A stretch of DNA of 64,000 bases from Bacteroidota bacterium (GTDB lineage: Bacteria; Bacteroidota; Bacteroidia; Chitinophagales; Chitinophagaceae), in the NCBI GenBank assembly GCA_023417815.1, contig JAEZEI010000110.1:131541-195540 (forward strand), given 5' to 3'. The notes beneath the pieces were generated by a model. The model was not told the DNA's origin and made no database searches. It saw nothing but the letters and a program-made list of their open reading frames with translations. Every line of letters begins with the position of its first letter. Position 1 is the first letter of the stretch. Positions 27,931-41,000 of the stretch are shown piece by piece. The position numbers were made by a program, and so were the translations under genes.

Positions 27931-29061
27931 TTATAGTTTTTCAAATTTCAGTGTGCCCGATTGAGAGCCGTCGGTGTTCACTACCTCCAGGAAGTAGACG
28001 CCGTTTGCCACCTGGCCGAACCCGAAGCGGAAACTGGTTACGCGCTCAAGGGTCAGTTCCTTCACGCTTACAACCTTGCCGCTTACATCCAGCATCGTCA
28101 CTTTGTATTTCCCGTTGAAGTTGCCCAGGGTGCTTGATACGGTAACAGCTTTTTCGCTGGTAACCGGGTTAGGGTAAACGCTGAGCGCCCACTGCTGGTT
28201 AACCGAGCATGTACCATTAACCGTTTGGGGAGTGCTGTAACGGTAGTTCCCGTCCAGGTCCACACCTTTGATCCTTACCAGCATACTGGCTGTTTCAATA
28301 GCAGCATCAATATTAAAGCTCGCCCTGTATGTACCTTCCTGTGTGGCTGCCACTTCGGATACCCTAACATAGTTGATGCCATCCTTACTCACTTCAACAT
28401 CATAACGATGCATACCGGCTTCATCAGAAGCAGTGAATACGAGGTTCACCGAGCATGCTCCGCGATTGGTCTTCGTGATCTTCACTTCCGGCTGCCGGGT
28501 ACGTGAAACGATGGTGTACTGGAGAAACGAAGAGTTGTTTGTTGGATCCATATCCGACAGGATGGTGCGCGTATCATGGTTGCTGATCAGGAAATTTGCG
28601 GTGATGGTGGATTTTCCATTAACCGCCGCACGGGTGCGGAAGGCAAGGAAGATATCCTGTACATCTGCAGGGAATTCGCCGATCACTTCACCGGTGATCT
28701 CTGCCTGGCCCCCAACCATGCCTGCGGTCCAGCGGAATACATTATCCATTCCTGCTGCCTGCAGCGAAGCGGGGTCGATCTCCAGTTTTGTGCCCAGCCC
28801 TATCTTAAGTTTAGCCGAACCCATGGGAATGGTATTCACCCCGCTGGTGTTTGATACCGGGATGCGCAGCTTAACCATGCCGTTCAGCGGGATGTTGTCT
28901 GCATCCAGCGGACGTCCGGCCATATCGGTGAGCATTATGCGTCCCACTTTCGGATCGGCAATGGATGAAAGCCTCTGGCCTACCTGGCTGAACCCGAACA
29001 GTCCAAGCATCAGGCAACCGGCTAATAATATGCTTTTCATTTTATGATTTTTATTATTCAT
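27931..29061 (-). CDS. Small T9SS-sorted surface protein B2
   Basis: 376 residues from the ATG at 29061 (MNNKNHKMKSILLAGCLMLG), chosen because it lies 7 bp after the giant-protein stop, whereas the longer frame overlaps it. Signal peptide, shared module (DPKVGRIMLTDMAGRPLDAD, AKLKIGLGTKLEIDPASLQA, MDPTNNSSFLQYTI), FN3-like domain (YDVEVSKDGINYVRV), T9SS type A tail (ALSVYPNPVTSEKAVTVSST, GQVANGVYFLEVVN, ending LKFEKL). Closely similar to B1 along its whole length. It follows giant 2 so tightly that co-transcription is near certain. Function unknown. Confidence 0.84.
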   Translation of the reverse strand: MNNKNHKMKSILLAGCLMLGLFGFSQVGQRLSSIADPKVGRIMLTDMAGRPLDADNIPLNGMVKLRIPVSNTSGVNTIPMGSAKLKIGLGTKLEIDPASLQAAGMDNVFRWTAGMVGGQAEITGEVIGEFPADVQDIFLAFRTRAAVNGKSTITANFLISNHDTRTILSDMDPTNNSSFLQYTIVSRTRQPEVKITKTNRGACSVNLVFTASDEAGMHRYDVEVSKDGINYVRVSEVAATQEGTYRASFNIDAAIETASMLVRIKGVDLDGNYRYSTPQTVNGTCSVNQQWALSVYPNPVTSEKAVTVSSTLGNFNGKYKVTMLDVSGKVVSVKELTLERVTSFRFGFGQVANGVYFLEVVNTDGSQSGTLKFEKL

Positions 29062-29068
29062 TCGGTGT

Positions 29069-32000
29069 TTATTCTGCGGTGAATACAATTGAGTTAAGGT
29101 TATTGGTGAGGTTCACTTCACTGTTGGCCTGCCGCAATCTTGCACTCAGGGTGAACACAGATACATTCGGTGAGTTACGCGTGATCTTCACTACCACCCT
29201 TTCAGTTTGTCCGCATCCGATGGTTCCGGGCGCTGTTGGGTTGCCCGGGTCTGTTTTGATGATGGACATGAATGCAGGATGCGAGTTATCAACTTTCCAC
29301 TGGGTATTATTAACCGCGTATGGAATGAAGCCGATAGTTGCTGTAGTGGCCAGGTTATCGAACGTAATTGTATAGCCTGCTACCTTGGTTATCCTGATGG
29401 TATCACCCACTGCAGGATTGCCCCCGATCTCAGAAACGTTGTACAGGATGGTATTCTCTGCACCGTTGCTGAAGAAGAAGTTGGACGTATAGTCAGAACC
29501 AAGAGACAGGTCCGGATTCACCCCGGCAGGTTCAGTAACAGTTGCATTCAACGAAGGAGAAATACAACCGTTATTGTCTGTAACGAATACCTGGTAGTTT
29601 CCTGCAGCTAGTCCTGTAAATACGCCTGTAGTGAGGCCTGTTGTATTAACAGTAGGGCCGGTGATGGAATAGGTATATCCGGGGGTACCGCCCGATCCTG
29701 CTACTGAAATGGTACCATTAGTTCCGCCATGGCAAACATTGCCCGTGGTTCCTGTAATCGCCCCGGATACTGGGGTGGCAGGTTGAGTAATCGTTACTGA
29801 AGTGTTATTGGTACATCCGTTGGCATCTGTTACTGTTACTGAGTAAATGCCTTCAGCAAGTCCGCTTATAGACGCTGTTGTTGCACCATTGCTCCACAGG
29901 TAGGTATAACCCGGTGTGCCGCCGGCTGGTGAAACTGATGCAGTGCCGTTGCTGCCGCCGAAGCAGGAAACATTCGTTACTGCAGTTGCGAGGCTGATGC
30001 TTGCAGCAGGCTCAACCACAGTATGGGTTTGTGTGGATGTACAACCGTTTGCATCGGTTACGGTAACGGTGTATGTTCCTGCAGCCAGGCCGGTAGCAGT
30101 AATGGTGTTCTGTACAGGCACGGTATTCCATGAATAGCTGTAAGGAGCTGTTCCGCCGCTGGCTGATGCTGTTGCCGTACCGGTTGAAGAACCATGGCAA
30201 AGCACGTCGGTACCGGTGGTGCTAACTGTAAGCGCCGCAGGTTCCAGAATAGTAACCGTAGTGGTTTTGGTACAGATGTTATTCAACGGAGCGTCGCCTG
30301 TAGCCGAGGCAATTACAATGTAAGTGCCGGCAGGTAACCCGGTTGTTACTGCAGATGTACTCACTTCAACATTGGATGCATTCCTGATGCTGAGTGTTGT
30401 TCCCGGGCTTGATGTTACCGTGATAGTACCATTGGCTGCACCGTTGCAGGTTGTATTGGTTGGTACCGCTGAAACTGTAACAGGGAAGGTGTACTGCAGG
30501 CTTGCCGCGTTATTGTTCATGTCTTCATCGGTTACGTATTCTGAGATCGTAGCCAGGATGTTAGAAGTACATGACAGGGTGCCCTGAACATTGAATTCAG
30601 CCATGCCATAGAAATCGGCAGGTACCGGCATTATCTGCACACCTGTTATTACGCGGTGCGTGCCTATGGTAGCAACGGACCATGAGTAATAGTTGCTCAG
30701 AGGAGCTGATGACAGAATATAAGCCGGGTCAACATCCATCCTGGTTCCCAGGTCGATGGTGATCGTAGTTGCACCTGTTGGTAAACCGTCAGACTGGCTG
30801 AGGTTGTACACCGGCAGTTTCAGCTTATAGGTCTGTCCGAACAGCAGTGTATTGGAGTTCTGCGATGTTCCGCCGAGGTCGGTGATATCCATTCCACCCA
30901 CCGCAGGGTCGGTAACGATAGGAGCGCAGTTCACCACTGTTATGCTCGCGGTTGTAGTAAAGTCGCTGCAACCGCCGAATGGAGCAATATAATATGTAAC
31001 CGTATATGTACCCGGTGTACTGGTAGCCAGTGATACAGCACCTGTTGCAGGGTTAATGTCAAGGCCTGCAGGAGCGCTGTACACTCCACCCGGGGTTCCT
31101 GACATTGAAACTGTTGCTGTTCCGGCCACGGTGCAATAAGGAGTGGCTACATAAGAGATGGTAGCGAATGGAACCGGCGTAACTGTTACCAGTTGTTCGC
31201 TGCTGTTGCTGCAACCGTTTCCGTCCACATAGTTATAGATGATAGTCCATGTACCTCCGCCCGCTGCTGCAGGATCAAACACATCGCCGGTGATGCCAGG
31301 GCCTGAGAAGGTTCCACCGGCAGGTGAACCGGTTAAGGTTACCGGGGCGGCATCTGCGCAATACGGACCTGTAAGACCGCTGAAGCTAACCGGTGTTGGT
31401 TCAAATACGGTTACGCTCTGAACGGAAGTAGAGATACAAGAGCCATTATCATAGGTGTAAGTGATATCGTATGTACCTGTTACAGAAGGTGTGAAGGTAT
31501 TGCCGCTGATGCCGTTGCCACTGAATGTACCTCCTGCAGGTGAGCCTGTAAGGGTAACCACGTTCTCAACATCATAGCAGTAAGAAGCTGCAAGACCGCT
31601 GAAGCTTACGGTAGCACCCGCACCCACAGTAGTTTGCTGCGATGTGCTGTTGCTGCAGCCGTTGCCGTCAGTATAGCTGAAGGTAATGGTGTGCGTGCCC
31701 TGTCCTGCTGCTGCAGGGTCGAAGCTTGCACTTCCGTTGCCATTATCAGTTATACCAGGTCCGCTGAATGTACCACCTGCCTGGTTAGAAGTAAGTGTTA
31801 CCGCAGCATTGTTATCGCAGTATGTAGCAGCCAGGCCGCTGAAGCTTACCGCAGGAAGTGCGTTAACTGTTACAGACTGCACATCGCTGTTGCTGCAACC
31901 GTTACCATCAGTATAGTTATAGATGATGGTCCATGTACCTGCTCCTGCAACCGCAGGATCGAAGCTGTCGCCAGTGATGCCAGGTCCGCTGAATGTACCA

Positions 32001-35000
32001 CCTGCCGGTGAACCTACCAGGGTTGCTGCCGCGCTGTTTTCACAGTAAGAAGCTGCAAGACCGGTGAAGGAAACCACTGGGAGGCTGTTCACGGTAACCG
32101 ACAGGGTAACAGTTCCGGTACATGTACCATCGTTGTAGCTGTAGGTCACATCGTGTGTTCCTGCGCCTGCAGTAGCAGGGTTAAAGGTTGCAGTGCCATC
32201 GCCATTGTCGGTGATGCCCGCGCCGGTAAATGTACCGGCACCCGGGATATTACCGGTGAGGCTTGCTGCAGGTGCGTCAATGCAGTATGCAGTTGCAAGG
32301 CCTGTGAAGGAAACCTCAGGAGCAGGGTTCACCTCTATGGTTATGGTATTGCTTGTAGTGCATCCGTATTCATTGGTAGCCGTTGCAGTGTATGTTGTGG
32401 TTACATCCGGAGATGCGATCACAGTACCGCCTGTTGTTGTATTCAGGCCTGTTGAAGGCGACCAGGTGATGTCAGCAGCTTTGGTACCGCTGATAGTGAT
32501 CAGTGGCCTGTTGGCATAAGTAGATGCGCCGGTTGTAGCTGTACATGCACCCGCTGATCCTTTCAGGTTAATATTTCCTGTATATCCCGGAGTTGTTGCA
32601 GCCACGGTTGAGGTGGTTCCGAGCGAGGAGATATTATAGCATATATCGATCAGGATGTTTGAAGTACCATCCCATACGAACGGTGTTGAGAAGCTGTGCA
32701 GGTTAGCACCCGAAACAGCCGTATAAGTAGGCGCCAGGTAGCAGTCTGTGAACGTTGCCGATGCGAATGAAGTTGTCAGCGCGGTTGCAGATGTATTTGC
32801 CATCCTGATGGTGTAGTTGTTTGCGCTACCGCCACCTACCGAGGTAACGGTGAACTGGATCGCTGTGATAGGACCTGCAGTGAATCCTGCAGCGGTCATT
32901 TCAGATGCGCGATACAGCAACTGGTGCCTGAAGTTTCCTGTTCCGAATCCGTTACGGTAAACACCCTCGAATTCTGTTGTTGATTGCGTACCTACCGAAG
33001 TTGTAAGCGGAGCTGAAGATGATGCTGTCAGTTCCAGGTCTTCATTAGAGCATATTGTGCCGGCAGCAGGTGTGATCACTACCGGTAGAGGCAGGTCGCG
33101 TATGAATACAGAAGCTGTTGCAGAAGTGGTAGAGCAACCAGTTGAGGTTTCTGTAACCACCACTGAGTATTCACCTGATTCAGTTGCTTCGTATGTGCTG
33201 CTGTTAGCGCCAGGAATATCACCGCCATTCAGTTTCCACTGGTATGATGGTGCAGGCGCATTCGTATTCACGCTCAGCATTTGTGTATTTGGTGAACATA
33301 TGCTGAATGGACCTGCGTTCGCAAGGATCGCAGAAGGTGATGGGTTAACCGTTACAGTAACCGGTGATGATACCGATGCGCTACAGTTATCTGTTACGGT
33401 TACGGTATACGTAGTGGTTACATTCGGATTAACTGTAAGTGTTTTGGTAGTAGCGATCACTGAAGTACCATCACTCCATGAGTAGGTGAATGGTCCGCCG
33501 CCTGTTACGGTCACATCCAGGTCAACACTTGCGCCAGCGCAGATGGTTGAAACGGATGCCATAGCAGTTGCGTTAAGCGGAACTACGGTAACCACCACAT
33601 CCTGTGAGTTCACACAACCTGTAACCGGGTCTGTTGCGGTTACGGTATAAGTAGTGGTGGTTGTTGGAGTAACAGTAGCGAGATTGCTCATGATCTCTCC
33701 CGGATTCCACACCCAGTTATAGGTACCAGAACCTTGAGCTGAGCCCTGACCATTAAATATGAATTGAGGCCTGTTTGTACTCGTTCCGCTATTTGTGGTT
33801 TGACCACACATTACTGTTGGGGTCATGTTGTCATTTCTGTAATAGGCACAAGCAGTAAATCCTGCATTATCAACCAGAGCAAAACTATTTCCTCCAAATC
33901 CACCATCATTATTACTCCAACAGAATTGAATTATAATGTTAGAGGTACCATCCCAGTTGTATGGTGTGCTGAAGGTGAATGTATTTATGCCGGCAGTTGG
34001 TGTATATGAAGCATTAGTATAAACCTGCTGATAACTCACGCTGTTATTGAAGCCAGTAGACATTGACGTATTTCCAGTAGATGCAATTGAGACTGCAAAA
34101 CCTTCATAAGTATCATTTGAAGATGAAATATTCAGGGCCAGTGAATTAATATTTCCTGCAACCATACCTAAGGCAGTAAGTTCACTTGCCCTTACCATAA
34201 ATTGGGTTTTGGTACCTCCCCATAGGTAATAGAAAACTCCATCGAAGCTCGAAGCAACAGTATTACCAGCACCAACAGTAATATTTGTAGTGGTAATTGA
34301 AGAAGTAGTTGCCGCCAGGTTAACTGTTGCACCTGCGCAAATGGTTGCAGGGGTTGCCGTAGCTGATGTGATAAGCGGGATCTGGGTGATGGTAACATTT
34401 ACAGAGGCAGATGTTACGCAGCCTTCCACTTCATCAGTAGCAGTTACTGTATAAATATAGGTTCCGGAAAGTGTTGGTGTGATCAGGGCAGGGTTTCCTG
34501 CAACTGAACCTGTAATACCACTTCCTGCTCCAGGAGAAGCTGTCCATACATAGGTATATGTATTGTTAGAACCTGTTTGTGTTGCTGTAAGTTCGATCTC
34601 GGTATTAGGACAAACATTGTTCAGGTCAGAAGCCGCAGAGATCGGATCCGGAGGAGTTACCGTAACCACTACTTCTGTGCGAGGACCTTCGCAACCGAAA
34701 TCGCTTGTTTCAGACACCCAGAATGAAGTGGTTGTATTTATAGAAGCAGCGTATGTGCTTCCGCCGGTCTGCAACAGGGTGCCGCCGGTTTCAGCATCAT
34801 ACCATTTGAATGTTCCTGCTCCGCCGGATACTGAAGCGGTTGGTACACCCTCACCGCACTGGGTAGAGTTTGTAGCCACCGGTGCCTCAGGTATAGGATG
34901 TACGGTAACATTTACTGGTACGCTGTAGCTGCAACCGGTAGTGGTGTTGGTAGCTGTAACAGTATATTCAGTTGTAACCATAGGGTTAACGGTAACTGAA

Positions 35001-38000
35001 TTGCCTGCCAACGCACCAGGATTCCATTCCCAGTCATAGCTGGAGGTCAGGTTTGTTCCAAGCATTGCATTGAACCTCATGTTCGGCCTGCGGCTATAAG
35101 TGAAGTTCACTGCACCTGGAGCAGTACATACGTCGGTAAGATCTGCCCTGTAAACAATGGATGATACAAATGTGGTATTTGATTGCCTGAAGACTGCATT
35201 CGATGTGAAATCATCATTTGCGAAGCAGGTCTGTATTATAATATTTGAAACCCCATCCCATGCGAAAGGTGTACTGAACACGATCGTATTTGCTGCGTAT
35301 CCCGCAGTTGAAGATGGTGTGTATGCAGGGTTTGAATAAACAGTGGTGAACCCGCTCTCAAGCGTTGAGGTTAATGCTGTAAGGCTGGTATGTTTAATAC
35401 CGATCGAGAAGCCTTGCAGAGGCTCTGTTTCAGGTGTTGCCACATCAAACGCAATGCTGCTGATATTTCCAGCCACCACGCCGGCAGCGGTTAGTTCCGA
35501 TGCACGGATCAGCATCTGGTTAAGCGCACCTCCGTAATAGTTACCGAATGGAGCAGGATAAGCTGAAGAGGTGGTTGATTCAGCGGAGTTGGTAAGTACC
35601 CCTGTACCTAATGTTACCAATCCTTCAGCAGCAGGAATGCTCTGAGCTGTAAGCGTAACATTTGCGCCTGCACATATTTCTCCCGGAGTTGCAGTGGTGC
35701 TGGTGATCTGTGGTAATGCATTCACAATAACAGAAACGGTGCTTGTTGCGATACATTCCTTATCAGGATCATATCCTGTAACCTGGTAAATGTATGTGCC
35801 CGGGGCCGTTGGAGTAACGGTGAGCGCATCTGGTTCGCCAGGCATTTCGCCAGTGATACCACTTCCTGTTTCAGGAGAAGCGGTCCAGGTGAACTGGTAG
35901 GTATTATCACCTCCGCCCTGGGTAACGGTGAGGTTTACCGGTGCACCCACACAAACGGAAGCCGGAGCATCAGCAGTGAGCGGATCAGCCGCACCTACGT
36001 TCTCTGTAACAGCTACGCGTGGACCCTCGCAACCTTCTGCACTTACTTCAGCCACATAGAATGTTGTGGTAACTGCGATCGGCTGCAGGTAGGTTGTAGA
36101 TGTAGATTCCTGCAACATGGTTCCAGCAAACGGATCATCGTACCAGCGGAATACCGGTGTGGCAGCGCCGCTGTTTGAAGAAACGGAAGCAAATGGCACC
36201 AGGTCGCCGCAATGGCTGTTATCGAATCCATTCGGAGCAGGAGGCAACTGGTTAACTGTAACGGTAACTGTTGCGCTATTCGAACAGGTTGTAGCAGGGT
36301 CTGTTCCTGTAACCGTGTAAACCGTGGTTGTTGTCGGAGAAACGGATACAACGTCCCCTGTAAGGCTGCCCGGTTCCCATGCCCATGATAATGTACCAGG
36401 GCCAGGGGTGGCGGTTTGCGCGCCGAAACGAATGTTCGGACGCTGGCTGTAACTGAAGTTAACAGCGCCAGGAGAGGTACAAACCGTTGTTGCATCTGCC
36501 CTGTGAACTATAGTAGATACATAGCTGGTGGCAGACTGGTTGAACACTGCATTCGCATCGTAGTCATCGTTTGCGAAGCAGGTCTGTATAATGATGTTTG
36601 ATGTGCCATCCCATGGGAATGGAGAACTGAATATGATGGTATTATTATTATATCCTGTTAAAGATGATGGCGTATAAGTAGCTGCAGAGAACACTGTAGT
36701 GAACCCGGTTTGCAGGGTTGTAGGCAACGCAGTAAGACTGGTTGTCTTAATACCTATGCTGAAGCCCTGGAGTGGTTCTGTATTCGCAGTTGCTACATCA
36801 AATGCTATGCTGGTGATATCTCCTGCAACCATTCCGGAGGCAGTAAGATCTTCAGCGCGGATCAGGATCTGGTTAAGGGCGCCCTGGTAGTAGTTACCGA
36901 ATGGAGCCGGATATGCTGCAGATCCTGTAGAAGTTGCAGAATTCTGAAGTGTTCCTGTACCGACAACCACATTACCTGCACCTATTGCACCACCAGGAGT
37001 GGTACCTGTAAGTGTAGCCGATTCGCCTGCGCAGATCGCCATAGGTGAAGCAGAAGCGCTTACTGAAGGAAGCGCGACCACTTCTACAGTAACAGTAGAG
37101 TTGGTATAGCATGGTGTTTCGCCGGTTTCATCAGCAGCGTTTACAGTATAAGTGTATGTACCTACTGCAGTTGGTGTTACCATTACCGGTGAACCAGTTG
37201 CAGAACCTGTAATGCCGCTTCCTGTTTCAGGAGAAGCCGTCCAGGTATAAGTATAGGTATTTGTAGAACCTGTTTGATTTGCAGTAAGCGTCAGGCCGGC
37301 ATTCAAACAAACCTGGGCAGATGCCGATGCAGTAACAGCATCAGGTGCATTCACCTGTGCAACAACCGAGGTTCTTTCACTTTCACATGTTCCGTCAAAA
37401 ATGGCAACGTAGAATGTGGTTGTTGTATTGATCGAATAGGTTTCAAGTGTCTGGGCTGTACCTTCTTCAACGGGGGTTCCACCGGTTGGGGTCAGGTACC
37501 AGCGATAAGTTTGGCCTACTGCCGCACCCACAGCGCCTGCTGCAGGCACACCTTCACCGCACTGTACAGAGGGCACAGTAGATGGAGCTGCAGGCCTTGG
37601 GTTAACCGTTACAGTAACTGATGAAGTAATAGGACAGCCAAATACAGTCATTGTAAGGGTGTATGTAGTAGTAGCTGTTGGATTAACAGTCAGAGAGCTT
37701 GTTGTTCCTACCTCTGTTGTTCCGTCGTGCCATGAATATGCTGTAGGAATTGGCGCTCCAGAAATAATAAATCGTGGGCGGGTAGTTGTTGTTGTACTTG
37801 ATCCATTCCATCCTGAAGGGGTGGTGCTTCCTTCATAGCCACAAACTTCAGCAAAAGTTTTGCTATCCACGTAGCGGGCATTGCTTGATGCAAACGGAAG
37901 AGATTCATCGTAACGAATGCGTGTTGTGGTATTTGAAGTTGTGTTATTACTATAACAGAAGCTGATTATTATATTGGAGGTTCCGTCCCAAACAAATCCT

Positions 38001-41000
38001 GTTACAGGGAAAGTTCGCACTCCAACTGTGGGAACAAATGTGGCCGTTGTATAAACTGTGGTGGTGGCCTCAATATTACCCGTTAAAGCATTCAGGGTAG
38101 TATGAGCCATTCCAATTGAAAGTCCGTTTAGTGTTGACCCGGCATTCATAAGCTCTATGCCTAAAGAATCAATTGGTCCGGCAGACAAACCAATAGCAGA
38201 CAGTTCACTCGCCCTGATCAGGTATTGTGTTTTAGCACCGCCATAACCTCCGTAGAATGGAGTAACGCCTGCCGATGTTGAACTGCTAAATGAGCCTGCC
38301 CCAAGAATAGCAGGAGAAGTTAATGCCAGGTCACTTGTCAATTCTGTAGCTTCTCCGGAACAAGTTGGGTTAATAGAAGCTGCAGTTGAAGCAGAAAAAG
38401 CTGCAAGTGGTTCATCTGCATACGATGTACCGGTAAACAATACTTCAAAGCCATTAGCATCTATTACAAATACATTCCAGGTAACACTAGCATTGCCAGG
38501 AGTGGGAACAGGTATTATTGCTTCCCAATCATTGCCAACAGTGTTGGTCATGTCCAAAGTATCTACTGCGACTCCATTATATGCATAACGAAGTTTTACA
38601 GAAGTGATAGCGCCAGAACCTGGTTCAATTACAGCAGTGATTGTATGAGGCACAGCTGTGCACTGACCGCCCGCAGGGCTAAAGGTTCCTGAAGAAACAA
38701 TTGGAAGAGCACTTGTTCCTTCAAATTCGTCTGCACCGATATCAGTACCTGTTCCGGTTCCTGCATATCCGGTGTTTCCGAAGCGAACATCACCATCTAT
38801 ATCATCGGTGATCCCTGAAATTGCAGTACCCTGGCTTTCCAGCGGAGAAGCGATCGCATCATTGATGTGCAGGTTAGCAACTGCGCCGTCTGCGTCAAGG
38901 AAGTTCGGATTAGCGCTGTTACTGTTCACATCCAGGCCAACTGCAGTTTTCCATGCAGCGAAGTTTGTTACATCAGCGCTGTTGAAGCGGCCGAATTCAG
39001 CACCGGTTGCATAGTAGTTGTTATTGCTCAATGTGAGGCCAGAAGGAGCCGCAGCAGACCCTGCAACTGTTATTGCATAGTGTTTGCCTGTACCCGTGCC
39101 ATTGGTGCGTGTATTAGAGAAGATATTATTTCGGAATATCCTTGTGCCGGTAGTTACGCTGTTAAGCGCAAAGGTATTTGAAGTACCTGCGCCAACACCT
39201 GTACCGCCAATGTGCACAGAGTTATAAACATAAGTACCCGTTCCGCTTGCATCCCTGATACCGTTGATGCTGAAAGCGGTTGCAGCGTTAGAACCCAGCC
39301 TTACAAAGTTGTTGCTGTAAGTGGCACTTCCACTATTCATATGAATACCGGATACTACCACGGATGTTGCCGCCACATTTGATGTGTAAAGGTTTGAAAC
39401 GCTGTTCTTCGAAACGGTGCTGGCTGCGGTTCCACCGAAGTAGATACCAGTAATGTTAGCTGCAGCTTCGGCAGAATTTACCAGGTCGCTAACGGTATTT
39501 CCTGAAAGCGTACCGGCGCCTGAAGAAGTATAGCTGATACCGATCATGGTAGCGCTGCCTGCTGTACCTGTATTGGCCGCTGAAGAAGAGAAGTTGCTGA
39601 TAGTGTTTCCGCTAAGCGTGTTAGGGCCGCTTGAAGCAGAAATACCTCTTAACTGGCCTGCTGTACCGGTGCTGGTGTGGTTAAGATATGAAATAGTGTT
39701 GTTCGAGATCGTTGCTCCAAAAGAAGCGTGGGTCTGTGAAATACCTGTTATAGATCCACCCGTTGGGTTTATCAGCGCTGCTGCACTTGTACCAATGGTA
39801 TTGCCTGAAATGGTACTTGCTGCGGTCAGCGTAAGGTTTGTGGTGGTATTGATGAAGATACCGGTGATCGAGTTGCTGTTAGATCCCGCAATTGAGATAC
39901 CCGCGATGGTATTATTAGTGATGTTCGCAGAAGTGCCTGTTTGAGAAGCATAGTTACTTCCCAGGTTTATCGCGTTCAGCACTGCGCTGCTGCCACCCGC
40001 AAAAACAATTGAACCAGGTGCAGTTGCGCTGCCCAGGGTATTGTTGGTGATAGTGATCGCGGCCGTTGAAGCAATTGGTTCCACCGCGATCAGCGAGTTG
40101 CTGGTTGTACTGGTAGAAGTAGTTGTTACATTATAGTTGGCGATGGTATTGCCAGAGATGGTTGTCGCATCGGCGCTACCATAAACCAGGTTGATCGGGC
40201 TGAATACAAACGGAGAGGTACCTGTAATGGTAAGTGCAGATCCTCCGGCCATTGGAGCGGTACCGCCTATATAGTTACCCGTGATATTATAAGAACCTGC
40301 CGGTATAAATCCGCCGCCGATTGCTGAAATAAAGCTCGCAGGAGAAGTTACCGATGTATTAAAGGCTCTTGATGCCGTCTGGTAGAAGCTGTTTCCGGAA
40401 ATGGTCCAGGTAGAACCGGCAGAGATCGCATTTGCGCCCGCCAGCAATACACCATAGTTGGATATTCCGCTGCCCGCGGCATAATAGTCGAATATATTAT
40501 TGTTGGAGATGGTCACAGACTTGTTGTCTGCAGGGGCTGCTGAACCAAAGGCAATGATACCGTTTGGAGAAACTCCGCTACCATCTATATTACAATTGTC
40601 GATCGTAATGAAGTTATTACCATTCGCAGTAGTAGCACCCGTGGTATCGATAGCAGTAGCGATCATTACCACACCGCTTGCGTTGCTGGTGTTGAAAGAT
40701 TTCAGTCCAACATAAGTAAGTGTATTGTGCTGGGCATCCCTGTAGAAGCGGGCCGCTAAACCATTTCCATTATTCACAATATTCAGTGCGCTGGTAGTTC
40801 CGGTGCCGCCTGGTCTGCCGTCGATGATCATATACTTAGCCTGGTTGAAATCCAGGATAGGGGTAGTTGTATTTCCTGCGATAGTGAATGGACCGGCGCC
40901 TGTTGCAGGACGGATGGTCACTGTATTGGTGGTGGAAGCACCTGGTATCGGGGTAAATACCATTGGCGATTCACCGGCAGCATTGTAGTCTGCGAGCAGC

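Noticed and set aside
30900..32400. Regularly repeated DNA inside giant 2 that could be mistaken for a repeat array or CRISPR
   Set aside because: Repeats are about 225 bp long, in frame and diverged, and encode Ig-type domains; there are no short identical repeats with unique spacers.
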